Source of the DNA: Aphelenchoides besseyi
Lineage: Eukaryota > Nematoda > Chromadorea > Rhabditida > Aphelenchoididae
Direction: 5' to 3'
Length of the DNA: 64,000 nucleotides
Assembly (NCBI GenBank): GCA_024699855.1
Contig: JAMPIQ010000003.1
Coordinates: 5,890,001 to 5,954,000 of the forward strand
In this document: positions 12,101 to 24,100 of the stretch, one piece after another
How the letters are laid out: the number at the start of each line of letters is the position of its first letter
Numbering within the stretch: position 1 is the first letter of the stretch
The notes under the pieces: model-generated
Database searches by the model: none
What the model saw: the letters and a program-made list of their open reading frames with translations, nothing else
Told to the model about the DNA's origin: nothing
Translations under genes and position numbers: made by a program

Positions 12101-13586
12101 CAATTTCGGACGACGTGGTTAGTCCCGAAGAGGTTTCAAGTTCCTACTTTTCTTCCGATGGATTCCTTTGGCTTATCGACAAAGTGGTTGACTACTTCGA
12201 AAAAGCTCAATTCTACGAACTTATTCCCGAAATTTACAAGGTGTGTTAACGTTTAGTAATTGTTAATGATGAGTGTTTAGATCGTGGAACCAATTTTGTC
12301 AAGCAAACAGAACCTTGTTCGTTTGGCTCAAACACATGCGCGAATCACAGAAAATTTGCAAAAGATTGAACCTGGTGTTCAGTTTCGCGAAGACATCTCC
12401 GATGCTTTCATGAGTCCGTTGCGTGGAATCGACAAACGAAGTTTTGGAACTTATTTTCGAGTTGGTTTCTACGGTTTTCGTTTCGGTGACTTGAATGGCG
12501 AAGAAGTAAGTTTTCGTTGTGTTTCTTCTTTCGAACAGTCAAGAGTAATTGTAATCGATGAATTTCAGTTCATTTACAAGGAACCGTTTTTCACCAAACT
12601 TCCGGAAATTAGTCATCGGTTGGAGGCCTTTTACGTGTCGAAATTCGGAAAGAATGTTGTCGAAGTGATCAAAGATTCGAACGATGTAAGTAAGCTGACT
12701 GTTATCATACAACTTCAGTTTAGTTGGATGTGCGACAACTTGATCAGTCAAAAGCTTATCTGCAAATCACGTTTGTTGAGCCCTATTTTGAAATATGGGA
12801 GAAGCGAAGAAGAACAACACATTTGTCACGTAATTACGGTATCAATCGTTTCGTCTATTCGACTCCATTTACTCGCGATGGAAAAGCACATGGCGAACTG
12901 AAGGATCAGTACAAGAGACGAACCATCTTGACAACTCAGCATTTCTATCCGTTCGTTAAGACCCGATTGCGGGTAATCGATCGCGAACAAAAGACACTTT
13001 CGCCTATTGAAGTAGCAATCGAAGATCTTCAAAAACGAACCCGTGAAATGCACGCCGCAGTTGTTATGGATCCACCTGATGTTAAAATGTTGCAAATGGT
13101 ATTACAAGGTTGTATTGGGACGACAGTGAATGTTGGATGCATTGCGGTAAAATTTGTTTGTTATAATTAACGAATAAGAAATTTAGATTGCTCGTACATT
13201 CCTCTCTCAACTCGATGTCAACGAGCACGGTGTTCCGAAAGATCGTCTTAAAAACAAGTTGAAATTGTGTTTCAAAGACTTTTCGAAGAAGTGTAGTGAT
13301 GCTCTGCAACGAAACGAAACGTTGATATCAGTCGAACAGTTGGATTATCAGGTAACTTACGGTTGTCTCATTTGTCTGATCGCTATGTTTTCAGAAAGAG
13401 CTACGACGAAATTATGCGGATTTCACCCAACAGTTAGCTCAAATTCTTATTGGACCCGTTGAAATGGAAGAAATTGCTGCAAAAATGAGTCTACGAACGG
13501 ATCATCGATCGTTACCTGTCAACTTGCACGCATATACATCACACGCTATGAATTTGGTTGCTGAAGGACCTATAAGTTCTGTTTAA
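6102..13586 (+). CDS. Dedicator of cytokinesis, DOCK6/7/8 (DOCK-C) type guanine nucleotide exchange factor
   Basis: A Rac/Cdc42 exchange factor of roughly 1,900-2,000 residues spread over many exons with introns mostly of 38-60 bases. The N-terminus ([14 protein letters not shown], then [10 protein letters not shown]) matches DOCK7. The family N-terminal region spans about 7150-7550 ([20 protein letters not shown]). The lipid-binding DHR-1/C2 domain begins near 8272 with [13 protein letters not shown] and runs to about 9050. The catalytic DHR-2 domain spans about 11790-13560, with [54 protein letters not shown] and [18 protein letters not shown]. The last of these holds the valine that sits at the nucleotide in DOCK structures. 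The Ser/Thr-rich linkers are shorter than in vertebrate DOCK7. The start is the first ATG before RAFVAKRQK, which aligns with the DOCK7 N-terminus. C. elegans has a single DOCK-C gene, which this probably matches. Confidence 0.93.
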
Positions 13587-13863
13587 CTATTTTTATTTTG
13601 CTTTAACTTTTCTACGATGCTCAATTGTTTTTTGTAAAGTCGCCGGTTTTGAACGTTCATTCTCATTTTTGCATTTCTTGTTATTAGCCACCAAGTTCAC
13701 TATTGTTTTTGTCGTAAATGTAAATAAACTCACTGATTGACGTTATTTCCAAATGCGCACACCATTTCATTGACGGAAAGCGACGATTTCAATTTCGAAG
13801 TTAAGTCAGTGCACACCCTCCGGTTTCCAATCGTCGCACGATCACTTAAATTTCCGAAAAGAA

Positions 13864-14079
13864 ATGTTTGAGACGAAAGAAATGAATGCATTTTTGTTCT
13901 GCGTACTAGTGCTATTGGCTCTGTTGTTTTTCGCTTTCTACAGTAAGTACGTTGCCTAAGATATGACTGGAATTTGAGTTTCAGTTCGAAGTGTTGTGAG
14001 CGCTACGGCCCCATCACGTCCAATCTCATCCGATCTTTCACGGTCAATGAACCCCAAACTACGACCACGAGGTTTATGA
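13864..14079 (+). CDS. Small single-pass membrane protein, unrecognised
   Basis: Two exons joined across a 43-base GT-AG intron (about 13942-13983) encode 57 residues. The N-terminal part holds one strong membrane helix (FLFCVLVLLALLFFAF) followed by a basic, Ser/Pro-rich tail. I do not recognise a family. A further 37-base GT-AG intron at 14072-14108, exactly the size used elsewhere here, would replace the last residues and move the stop to 14137. It lies downstream of the DOCK gene, past a likely poly(A) signal near 13720. The signal-anchor-like helix suggests an endomembrane or mitochondrial location, which is inference only. Confidence 0.5.
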
Positions 14080-14549
14080 TTCTCTTCTTGGCCAATGATA
14101 ACTGTCAGTTCTTGAATGCTTGTATGTTATCGAATAAATTTGGAAGATCAAAAAGGGAAGACCGAAACCAACACAAAGTGCCGAGTTTTTTGCGAAGTCT
14201 TCCGCCAAAAACGCACGTGACCAAAAACGCCATTTTGCATCGGTCGTTGGCATCGTTCATTCCGACCGTCGTTTCGACAGCCGTCGAGTTGTGTGCCGAC
14301 AAAACCGCGAAGAGTCGACAATAAATGTGTTTCAACCGGGATCAAACAGTTAAAGTTATTTTCAATTTATTAATGCAATTTGAATCGAGTTCACTTAGTT
14401 AGTCAAAATTAGAGATCTAATAGAATTGGGAATAGTTCGATTAAAGAATACAAACTAAGCGGACTAATAAATTGAAAATACATGAGGTTATTTGCGACTA
14501 AGTTAAATGTACAACGGGAATCAGAGAGGGAAGAATAAGAGAAAACGAA
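14080..14549. other. Convergent 3' regions; no gene recognised
   Basis: This lies between the small membrane protein (+) and histone H1 (-), which converge. AATAAA-like signals occur near 14133 and 14321 on the plus strand. The open frames on either strand (14105-14345) overlap each other and have no recognisable product, so I read this as 3' untranslated sequence. Confidence 0.4.
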
Positions 14550-15291
14550 TTAAGCGGATTTTGATGGCACTTTCTTGGTTGTTTTCGTCTTCTTTGGCGA
14601 TGCTTTCTTCTTGTTGATCGTCTTCTTTAGACCTGATTTTGTTGAGGTTTTCGGTTTCTTCGGGCTCTTGGCCTTCGGCTTTGTTGCTGTTTTTGGTTTG
14701 GCAGCGGCTTTTGGTGAAGCGGCGGCGGTTGTCTTCTTGGGCTTCGTCGCTTTTTTCGTCTTGTCAGCTGCGGCAGTCTTCTTGGCAGGCAACTTCGATT
14801 TGCTTGATTTCTTGACGGTCTTCGGTTTTGCGTCTTTGGATTCGACAACGCCAAACGATCCATTGGCTCCATTTCCCTTGAGTTGCTTCAAAGTACCATT
14901 GGTGATACCGCGGTTCAAAGCTTGACGCAATTTGGCATTGATCTACAAAATTTTGAGTCGATTAATACGATGCAATTGTCAGCAAGCTCTTACTTGAGTA
15001 CCATTTGGTCCAATGGTGTAGTTTTTGAGAAGATAGCTAAGGATAGCTGCACGACTTGTTCCTTTGGCGTTGCCATGTGTTTTAATGGCTTCTGAAATAA
15101 TTTGCGATTAATTGGTTAAGTCGTATCCGATACTCACTCTTGATCATAACTGCATATGGAGGATGGCTGGATGTAGTCTTCGATTTTGGAGCCTTTGGCG
15201 CAGACTTCGATTTAGTCGTCTTCTTTGAGGCCGCATCAGTAGTTGAAGGACCAAGGTAACGAATATGAGGTGGAGGAACATGAACAGACAT
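14550..15291 (-). CDS. Linker histone H1
   Basis: Binds the nucleosome dyad and linker DNA to compact chromatin. Three exons; introns near 14944-14994 and 15090-15137. A basic N-terminal arm (SKKTTKSKSAPKAPKSKTTS) leads into the H15 winged-helix domain, beginning HPPYAVMIKKAI and continuing RAAILSYLLKNYTIGPNG and INAKLRQALNRGI. The C-terminal tail of about 90 residues is almost entirely Lys, Ala, Pro, Thr and Ser with repeated KKT/KPK blocks, typical of H1. Presence of introns implies polyadenylated, replication-independent style expression like C. elegans his-24. The start is the ATG of MSVHVPPPHIRYLG. The long open frame on the opposite strand (14575-14925) is a compositional shadow of the Lys/Ala tail. 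Confidence 0.95.
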
Positions 15292-17461
15292 GATTGGAGA
15301 GCTCAAGGCTGTATTGGCAAAAGCGAATGTAAAAAAGTGCACTGAATGCAAATGGACAAGTCGAGCGACAAAACTCAGCTTATATTCGAACTACCGCAAC
15401 TGTGGAGCGACTCCCGAGTCTCCACCCCCTTCGAACCGGCGAGAAAAGTAAAGCGGTTAGATATAGCATGCGAAATATGTGCATATTTTTGCGTACAGCC
15501 GATCAAATTTGATCTAATCTTTTTTGTTCGATTCACAACAACATGAGCTTTTTATCGAACCTAAGAACTTGTGTTTAGAATGCAAGCAACAAGTCAGAAT
15601 AAGCTTTGAAACAAAGCGAAATGAAAATTGTTCTCATGTAGTCTTCAGAAACTAACTCATTTGATAGTCAAACAGGATGAATTCAAAGTTTTGTGAACAC
15701 AAAATTTTTAGCTGAGATTACGACAAGTCCAATACATCTAAAAGTGAGTATAAACAAAGTGTTTAAATTGGTGCTAGATAAGCAAAACGAAGTTAGCCGA
15801 ATAACACTACGTTCGTGAATCGGCTTCTTTTTGATTCAAAACTGTGCTTCATCATTGACTATATTATACAAAAATGTATGCGTTGGAAAGAGCAGGTTTT
15901 TGCGAACAAATCGATATGCAGATTACGTGTTTTAATCGCAAATTAACAATCATTTTCGTTATTTTTGTTGCTCAGTCACGCCCCTTTTTGTGTTTTCGCT
16001 TCTTCCTTCGACTCTTGTTGATGTTGAAGAAGCTAAAATCACGTGTTTTATGGTTAATTTTTGAAAACCAAGTATTTTCGAGTATTTCTACTTTACATAG
16101 GCAACAGTAAACCTTATCAATGATAAGGGAACCTAAGACAAAGTCGACGAAATAGACGCATGAAATTTCACTTGGAAAAGTGAGACTTCTTAGTGATGTT
16201 AGAGCAGATTCAGTTAAAAGATTAAGCGTCGTCTCATAACAATTATTCGAAAACTGGTTGCATATTAACAACCATCTACGAGATGTAGCATCAAAGTTAA
16301 TTGTCTAATTCCTTAGATTGCAGTTAAATATCCAAATGCTTAAAGAGATGGAGTAAAATCATGAGACTTCATAAAGTAGGAGTTTGAATTAAACGGTTTT
16401 ATTGATTTCGTTTTCGAATCTGTTGTTTTGTAAAATGCAGCTTGTTATTCTTCAACCGTTGCTAACTGACATGTCAGTAGAGATCAACTTTCAATGTCAC
16501 GATTATTAATCTACAAGTCATTAATTGTTAATTAAAATTGATTACACTGTTAAGTGAAGTTAATCTCAAAAATCAATGAATCAATGGACTTATTCCCAGT
16601 TGATTTAGTTATTGGTAACAATCCAAGAATAAACCTAGAAATCGTTAGATGTTTTTCTTAATCTAAGAAACTAATCAGCACAAAATCAGATGACACAAAA
16701 AGTGACGTTGGAAGTAGTTTTGTGTTTACATAGGCGTTCAAAAGAACTTGACAACTTGTTGAACATTCAACTTGTAATTAGACGTTATCTCGCTAATAAG
16801 ATTAATAATAACAATTAGATGCTTATAAGTCTACTAATAGTACTTCTAATGAATGCATTAACGTGAACATTTTTGTTGAACTGAAAAGTTATTGTTGATT
16901 TTAAAAGCAACTCGATATTTGTGGATCTAATCGGCTCCCATAAGATATTCTCAATTCCCATTCATTTCTGTGTTGTCTTCCAGTTCCCCATCACATTCAA
17001 TCAATGCGACTGTTCGCGCGTGATACATTGGCAGAAGAAATCTAAAAAACCAAACAAATACGATCTTTTTGTCAGAAGGTCACATGTTTTTGAGTACGAC
17101 ACCCAAGCAACAGCATTCGCTTTTTCCGACCAGCGGGAGTGGAAGTCGAAACGAAGGCGCCAAAAACGCAGCCGTCGGCCATCAAGTCGTGACGCGCAGA
17201 TCAATTCGGAGGCCAAATAATGGGAATCAGTTTGCTTCTTATAATCATATTAAAGATCACGAGAATCGCAAACTCATAAATAACCGAAAAGACTGTCATA
17301 CCGAATGTGGCGATCAATCAAACCACACTAACACGTAAATCTTGGCCTGCCTTTTAGAAACATTTGTAAATTTGCATATTCTTCAATTTGATAGCAATTT
17401 GATTTTGTTTTATTGTTCGATAACATTTTGGCGGTGTGGGTTTTCAATCGTTGTCAACAGA
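15292..17461. other. Gene-poor AT-rich region, 2.2 kb
   Basis: No gene is supported. The first 250 bases upstream of H1 are likely its promoter. Around 16300-16900 the sequence is strongly AT-rich with many TTAAT/ATTAA runs. The open frames (for example 15972-16271 minus and 16921-17338 plus) lack splice partners and family features. In so compact a window a gap this large suggests regulatory DNA or a non-coding transcript. Confidence 0.4.
16112..16128. promoter_or_regulatory. Perfect inverted pair of GATA sites
   Basis: CCTTATCAATGATAAGG is a perfect 7-base inverted repeat around AAT and presents two back-to-back TGATAA/TTATCA-type motifs. Paired GATA sites are bound by GATA factors, for example ELT-2 in the nematode intestine. 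It lies far from either flanking start codon, so the target is unknown and a chance palindrome cannot be excluded. Confidence 0.3.
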
Positions 17462-19056
17462 ATGGAAAAGAACGTCAGTGTTACTCCGGCAGAAGTAGTA
17501 AGTCGATTTGATGTTGTGGTTTTAAAAGACGCAAAAATTGTGTGAAATTAAAGTAAAATGAGGTTACTGTAAGAAAGGAGTGAGATGAGTCTTGATTAGA
17601 ACGTTTTGTGGTTTTGTGTGGCTTTGCATCCTCTATTTCTTCGTATCTGAAATTCCTAATGGAATTGTAATAATATGCTGAGATTTTTTTGTAAAATTAT
17701 CGGGGTAAGTGTGCGAGATGATGGTACGCTTGATAAGCTCGAGTTTTGTAGTTTACGCAATTGCGAAACATTGAGATCTGGGAGTCTGGTTGTTTTCCAA
17801 AAGGTACCGTTTTGTTGAGATTGTTTTGAGTTGTGGTTGCAGATGAATTCCGCAAACGTTTAATGAGATCCGGTGGGCCGGGTGGACAAAATGTGAACAA
17901 CGGTAGGAATTGAGGAGTTGATGAGCATTGATCGTTGGTTGTAGTATCGACAAAAGTTGAAATTCGTTTCGACGTTCACAAAGCAAACTGGTTGCCAAGT
18001 GATGTGCGAGATTGTTTGATACGAAAAGAACGAAATCGAATCAACAAACTCGGCGAACTGGTGATTTCATCGGATAAGACTCGGCATGCTGAATCGAATG
18101 AAGCGGATTGTTACGGGAAATTGCAGTCGATGATTGTTGAGTGTGTGCGTCAAATTAAAATGACTAATCTTGAGCCCACAGACGAGGACAAACGAATTCT
18201 CGCCCAACGGTAACCTATGACTTCTCAACGACACAATCATTTCTTAGAGCATTGATAGCGGAACAAAGACGCCGACAACTAAAAGAGCAGTTGAAAAAGA
18301 AACGTGAAAATCGTTTGAAGTGGATGAACTAGAAGTTGTATGACTTTGACTTAAAGGTTGTTTGAAAAGTAAAGTAAAGTCTTTAAGTATTTCTTTTTGT
18401 TGGTTGTACGATTTTACTCTGTTTACTATTGTTATTTTCAGGTTGTATTTGGTTGCACCGAAACTCCAAAAACCGAACTTCAAATCCAGAACTCGTGGGA
18501 TCGTTCGATCATCTTCAAACTCAAAAGCACTCGTCCAAACATCTTGAAAATGCGTCCTGTTTTTGGAACGATTGGTCCCAATGATAAGGTAAGCTATGAC
18601 TGTTTCCAGTTGTCATTCGTATGTCTTAGAAGGCGGTTACTTTGACTATTTGCTCTGAAAAACCGGACGCAATCAATTGGAATTCGAGTGATCGCTTCGT
18701 TGTGGTTATAGCGCCGTTGCCTGTAAATTGTACGAACGTTTCACGTAAGACAACGATTTTGAATGCAAAGCTACTCAGATGATTTAGAAACTTGGAAATC
18801 ACATTGTTCCGAAGTAGCACATCAAAGCATACGAAAAGTTTTGAAAATTCGTTTGGATCCACGGGTTGAACAACAAAAATCAGGTAAAAGGATAGAAGCA
18901 TTCCGTAACGTCGATTTAGAAATAAGGGATGCAGCCAAAAATCTAGAACCAGTGGTCAAATTGTCGGCTGAAAACAATGATCAACAAAAGGAATCGTCAA
19001 GTAGCGACAGCACATCGAAAAGCGAATCGAAGGCTACTAAACAGGAAATCAAGTAG
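17462..19056 (+). CDS. MSP-domain (VAP-like) protein
   Basis: A protein of about 195 residues with an N-terminal major-sperm-protein domain (immunoglobulin-like beta sandwich) and a charged tail. Exon 1 (17462-17497) encodes MEKNVSVTPAEV and follows TTGTCAACAG, a possible trans-splice acceptor. Exon 2 starts at 18442 (VVFGCTETPKTELQIQNSW, then the FKLKSTRP core and MRPVFGTIGPNDK). Exons 3 and 4 complete the domain (VTLTICSEKPDAINW), followed by a tail rich in Lys, Glu and Ser (stop 19054-19056). Exon 1 supplies the VSVTPAE strand that starts every MSP domain, which is why I join it across a 944-base intron. That intron contains the ICT1 gene. No C-terminal membrane anchor is seen, so it is not a canonical VAP. 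If exon 1 is wrong, the domain would be N-terminally truncated. Confidence 0.7.
17675..18332 (+). CDS. MRPL58: Mitochondrial peptidyl-tRNA hydrolase ICT1 / MRPL58
   Basis: A codon-independent release factor that is part of the large mitochondrial ribosomal subunit and frees stalled peptides. Five exons with introns of about 38-47 bases. The short N-terminus (MLRFFCKIIG) is basic and hydrophobic, as expected for mitochondrial import. The catalytic RF-1 loop is MRSGGPGGQNVNNVSTKVEI, with the GGQ tripeptide intact. It is followed by KERNRINKLGELVISSDKTR and a C-terminal basic helix (LKEQLKKKRENRLKW) that enters the mRNA channel in human ICT1. The start is the only ATG before the first exon; stop TAG at 18330-18332. 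It sits wholly within the first intron of the MSP-domain gene, on the same strand. Confidence 0.88.
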
Positions 19057-19291
19057 CTGATTGTCGAATCATGTTCAATAAACTTCATGGGACACAAATT
19101 GCGTTCAATTGTTTGGCAAGAGTAACTGTTACGACGAAGAGTTAACTTCCAACGCTCTGAGTTTTGATCCGCAGGGGATCAAGAATAGCAGTTGAATACG
19201 AGTAATTTGATCACTAACCGATCAATACGAGGCTTTGGAAGATCCGCGGACAACAGAAGTCTTTTAGTTGAAACAAAACTTGCGGTTGCAG

Positions 19292-21139
19292 ATGGCGGTA
19301 TTTCCGGGGAATACAAGTTTGTGGCCAATGGGAACGAAACGGCGAATAATTGAATACGTGATGCCACAAACTTCTGAAGAGTCAGGTATCATATCTGTAC
19401 TTTTAACTGTTTGCTTGAAATACCATATTCAATAAATATGAACTACGTTTTGCTTTGTCTAAATCATTTAATTACAGCAATAAGTTGGACTCTACAGTGT
19501 TTTATTAGCATATAGTATGTAAAATTGCATAGCTATTATTTACAAAACGATCCATAGATACTGGTTTCATGATAAGGTCTATAAGATGATCTGATATTGT
19601 GTTCTTTCTGTTCGCCCTCTTGGCAAGCAAACCTCCGCACTCACGCTGCGCACGCTTCGGTTTTTATTTACTCACTCTTGAACATCGTTTTGCAGCTACT
19701 TCTTCCACGTTGTCTCTGTCAAGCAGCCTAAGGACAAACAGCGAAAGAAGTTCACGGACCCAATTGACCAGTTTGCCACCTCCGATCCAACAGAATGATC
19801 CAAATGCTTTCAGTTTGACAACGAACCATCGGTTTGGTACGTTGATTATTCCCTACTCACTTATACGAGCATAGTTCCAGGTACTGACAATTTTTGGCTG
19901 AGCCGATTGAGAATGCACGGGCAACCAGAATCAGGAATACCGCGAATGAAACAGTTTTGGTAGGCATCTATTTCCGCCATAGTCGTTATTCTGTTCATTT
20001 CAGGGAGTTGACCGCAGAAAAAGAACGTCAAGAAGCGGTATTTGATATCCACGTATTTCAATTCAACTGAGTTTCAGGAAAGATGCGCCGAAAGACACAA
20101 GTTACAACGACCATATGATTTTCCAAGATGGCGATCCAATGATGCGTTTACGGCATCTCTTGTTGCTTCCAAGCAAACTTCTGCCTTAATTCCGATTGAT
20201 AGTCGAATTCCGGAACATCGTGCTCACAAGATCAATGAAACTGAAGCGATAGCTGAGATTGCACGAGTAAGACGTGGAGCATTCACATTTTTGTGCAATT
20301 CAGTATTTAGCGATCGATTCAAGAAAACGCAGTGATTCCCGGTCGTCGAAGAACGAAATCACGGCTTTCTGCCGACGATTTTAGTGATCGCAGCGGCTCA
20401 TCGTCGTGGCTCAGTACTGAAGAGATACGTGCATCGATAGATCACGATTCAATTGCTGATATGCGGTAGGTTAAGCAAACAACCACACTAATTACGTTCT
20501 CCAGTTCGACACGTGATTTTTTCGAAAGAGCATCCAGAGCTGAAGACTTTGAAAGTAAACGATTTCTCCAAAACAAAAACGATCCGAAGTTTCAGATCAA
20601 TTGGTTCCGCGGCCCTTTGTTGCAAATAAAACGATTTCTGTTGTTCCATTGAATCAAGTAGTATGTCTACTTTTAGCAAAAACTCAAATCATTGGCCTAT
20701 AGTTATCTGTAAACTGTAATTCATCACAAGCACAATCCTCTCCGCTGTCCAACGATGTCGTTTACTCGGCACCGCTACAAAGTAATCATCACTCGCCATT
20801 GGTTTCCGCACCATCTGTTGTAGAATCAAGCAATAACTCTCGACCAATGTCGTTTTTGGAACGTGAGATTTTCGAACAGCAACGCAGAGAAGAAGTATTC
20901 AGTTGTATTCTATGATTGCTAATTGTAGATTTCAGGAGTTTCGATTACGTCAACAACAACTTGGTCATTTAACTCTTGAGGTGAGATTGTGTTAGTCATA
21001 TTCATTTATTCTTTAGGACACATTTCAAATTTGGCATAGTGGAGATCCTACCCAATGGGATGCGGCAATAAGTCGATCGGTGAGTGCGATTGGTAGCAGA
21101 ATGGAAATTCAAAATGGAATGACTAATGGAAGAAACTGA
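19292..21139 (+). CDS. Unrecognised multi-exon protein with Glu/Arg-rich motif
   Basis: At least ten exons join in phase: the proposed first exon (19292-19383, MAVFPGNTSLWPMG), then across an unusually long intron of about 310 bases to 19693 and on through introns of 38-50 bases to a stop at 21137-21139. It is Ser-rich (ATSSTLSLSSSLRTNSE) and contains FGTDNFWLSRLRMHGQ, GIPRMKQFWELTAEKERQEA and RIPEHRAHKINETEAIAEIA. Near the C-terminus is SFLEREIFEQQRREEEFRLR, a coiled-coil-like motif that recalls the EREI...REEE signature of MISP/AKAP2-C proteins. That resemblance is weak and I do not assign a function. The proposed start follows TTGCAG directly; an additional 5' exon upstream is possible. 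Confidence 0.6.
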
Positions 21140-24100
21140 AAATTATCGATGATTGGAGTTGCTGAAACTAATCGATCATTATTTCTGTTATTGCAAAGGT
21201 CATAAGAATTCTTGTTAGCTTTGAAATGCTGAAGTGTCGTGTTTATAAAAAACGTTTAATCGCGAATTGAATTGTTTACCTCGCTTATTTCCAACGTATA
21301 AATTAGATGATCAACTAAACGAAAAAGTTTCAAAATTTATTTCGTTACCTGCGAATAAATTGAATTAATATTGTTGACTAAAGAGAAGAGACGTGGTTGA
21401 AAATACCTCAGCTGTTGAAGTGTTCACGCTGCAGCTATTTTACCACGTCTACTCTCCAAAGTCTTTAAAGAACATAGGTAGTGAATAAAGGACCTTCAAT
21501 CGCGAAAAAATGGAGGAAAAACAAACTTGCGGGATGACTGACGAATGCTCAGCAGTTTTTTGACCGCAAAACAGTCGAAAGCTTCAACGTTGTGCGCCAG
21601 AAGACTGACGAAACCACGGGAGTTCAACAAATAGAATCATGTGATTGGGCCGAACGTCTCAGCACCGTAAACCGAACAGCAGCTTATGATAGACAGTAAT
21701 TATCAATTAATAAAACTGCAGAGACGAATGAATTCCAATATCAGACGTTTTTTAATACCAACTCAATGCTTCTAATTTCGGATTTTGACCCGGTTCGTGT
21801 AAGAGTCAATTGCGCAATTGAGCGCCCGACCCGTCGACTACAAGTGGACCCGAACGAAAGTTGTTCGCAACGAGCAAATATCGATTGGAACTGAGGGAAT
21901 TGAAACGGAAGACGTTGATCGACAATGCTCTTCGGGGCGACTGAACTCAAACGGCTGAAGAGGGAAAATACGAAGCAACACAATTCGAAACTTTTTCAGA
22001 GCTATTTTTTGTGGGGTGGGGTGCTGCGACAAAGAGACCCGCCCGGGGCAGACAAACCGGCCGCTTTGCGGGATTCAAATCGCTCGACCACGCCCTATTC
22101 AAGTCAGACCGAATAAACCGATTTGTTTTTTCCACCAACTTTGATCGATTTGGAGGCGGTGTTTGATTGTGTGTTGCTTTCGGAAGCCCAATCAATCGGG
22201 GCAATCGATACTGTGGATTTTTGCTTCCGGTGCTGCCCGTCGAGATTCCTCCCGACACGCTGACGAACGGGGCCAGACGTCCTTGCATGTGCATGAAAAC
22301 AGCCGGGGAAATTCGTACAGCGGAGTTTGGAAAGAAGCAAAAAAAAACCCCACAGACTCCCGTACCAACAAAAACACCGAGAGAGACAACCAAAGTTCGT
22401 TTTCCTCTAAAATACGCGACGTCTCGTTGTCGTTGGGTCGGGCAAATTAACGTAAAAAACGCAAAAAAAAGATGTCTTCGTTGGCTGTGGAGATCGGACA
22501 GAAAAACGGTTGAATAGACGGATTAAGAAACATACGGTAAAGTGCAAAAATCTAGACAGGCAAATGGTCCTACGACCTTAAGACCTGCAATAGCCGATAA
22601 TTTGTGATAATCCTCCTCCTGAACAAAGCCTACGATAAAACGAATTTCAATCAAATGAAACCGATGACCTTTGACTTCGTCTGCTAGTCGAAGTCTGGTG
22701 GAGTAATGTTATCGAAAAGATGTGCGTATGCGACATTTCACTTACGAATCGGCGATGAGCAATCATTCGTTTAGGATCCTCACTAATGACTTCCACTTAT
22801 TGATTGCGGAATTTCTACAATTGAGACATTGAAGTCGCGCATCCCACACGTCAAATTATACGCAAAGCGAAAGGAAGATGGAGGACAGAAAATGAGCGGC
22901 GGCACAAGACGATAAGCGAAAAGCGAATTTCGACGACAAAAATCTTTCTGGCAAAATCGCAAAAATTCCATTCGAAACTAATCGTCTACTACGAAAAAGA
23001 TCAGGTATAATGTTTGGTCTTTTCCCATTTCAAATGCATCACTCGTACGCAACAGCGTCATCTCAAAAACTTTCATTCAATGAGTTTCGTGCACTAAAAA
23101 GAATCCGGCTTGGGAATTTCAGATCGGACTTTGCTTTCATTCGGGGAGTTGACCCGTTGGTTTAGAAGAATCACCAATTCTCTAGAATGTCAATGACGCT
23201 CTCTTCTTTTTTGCGTGCGAACACAGCAAGGACTTTGTTGTGTCTGGGCTGGTGAAGAATTTTCGCAGCCCCCCACTCTTGGTTTTCGGAGGGGCGCTCT
23301 TCTGCTTCGTACGTTTCCATCCCTGCCGTTCGCTGGGGCGATCGTCTGCTCGGTTAATCGCTTCGGCCGCGATGACGCGAAAAACGGCAGACGATGAGCG
23401 TGCAACGGACACAAATAAATGGCCATAGAACGATAAAAAACCGGTCGTTCAGCTGCAAATTCGAGAACGATGAAGAACGATTGTTGGTCTTTTCTATCTC
23501 GGACCCGCCCTTTCCAATTGCCAAAATGCACCACAGACGTCTAATTGGAATTGACCATCAGTGTACAACAAATGAGTTGATAAAGACACCAGAGCACGTT
23601 CATAAAATGTTTAAATTCTTTTTAGTCGGAAACGAAATTGATAAGCAAAAAATATTGCAAACTTTTCGCTAACAACCGTTGAATGACTCAAACTGGACGT
23701 TTATAAGCGAATTGGCCGAGTTGTAGCCCCTTGAGTTCATAGAATCTGTCCAAACTACACAGACAACATTTCACTTCTCAAACGCAAACCAAAAGTCAAA
23801 ATACGCGACCGAAGAACTGAACGGATCAATCCACCTCCGCGATGTTTTACATGCAGCTGTGAAAATAATGCAAACTAATGACACGGATGACACGCTTTGT
23901 AGTTGACCGTTAGAAAGGAATTTGAGTGTTTCATCAAATTTTCTTTACCCTCAAAGCGAAATCTGCCGACTTTGATTTGCATTTCCAGACGCCAATGAAA
24001 ATAGAGATTTGTTATCGGGCTGTGACGACAGTGACTCATCGATCTGTCTACTCCTCAACGACCAACAGATTCTTTCGCCCCCATAAATTTCGCGGCAATG

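Noticed and set aside
14575..14925. 116-codon plus-strand frame rich in Phe/Val/Ala
   Set aside because: It is the exact antisense of the histone H1 Lys/Ala/Pro tail; its hydrophobicity is a compositional artefact.
22167..22517. 116-codon frame in the gene-poor region, possible small gene
   Set aside because: Overlapped by equally long frames on both strands; no family features, no splice signals fitting it, no acceptor before its start.
23182..23534. Overlapping minus and plus frames of 60-114 codons
   Set aside because: GC-rich patch with open frames in several phases, which is compositional rather than coding.
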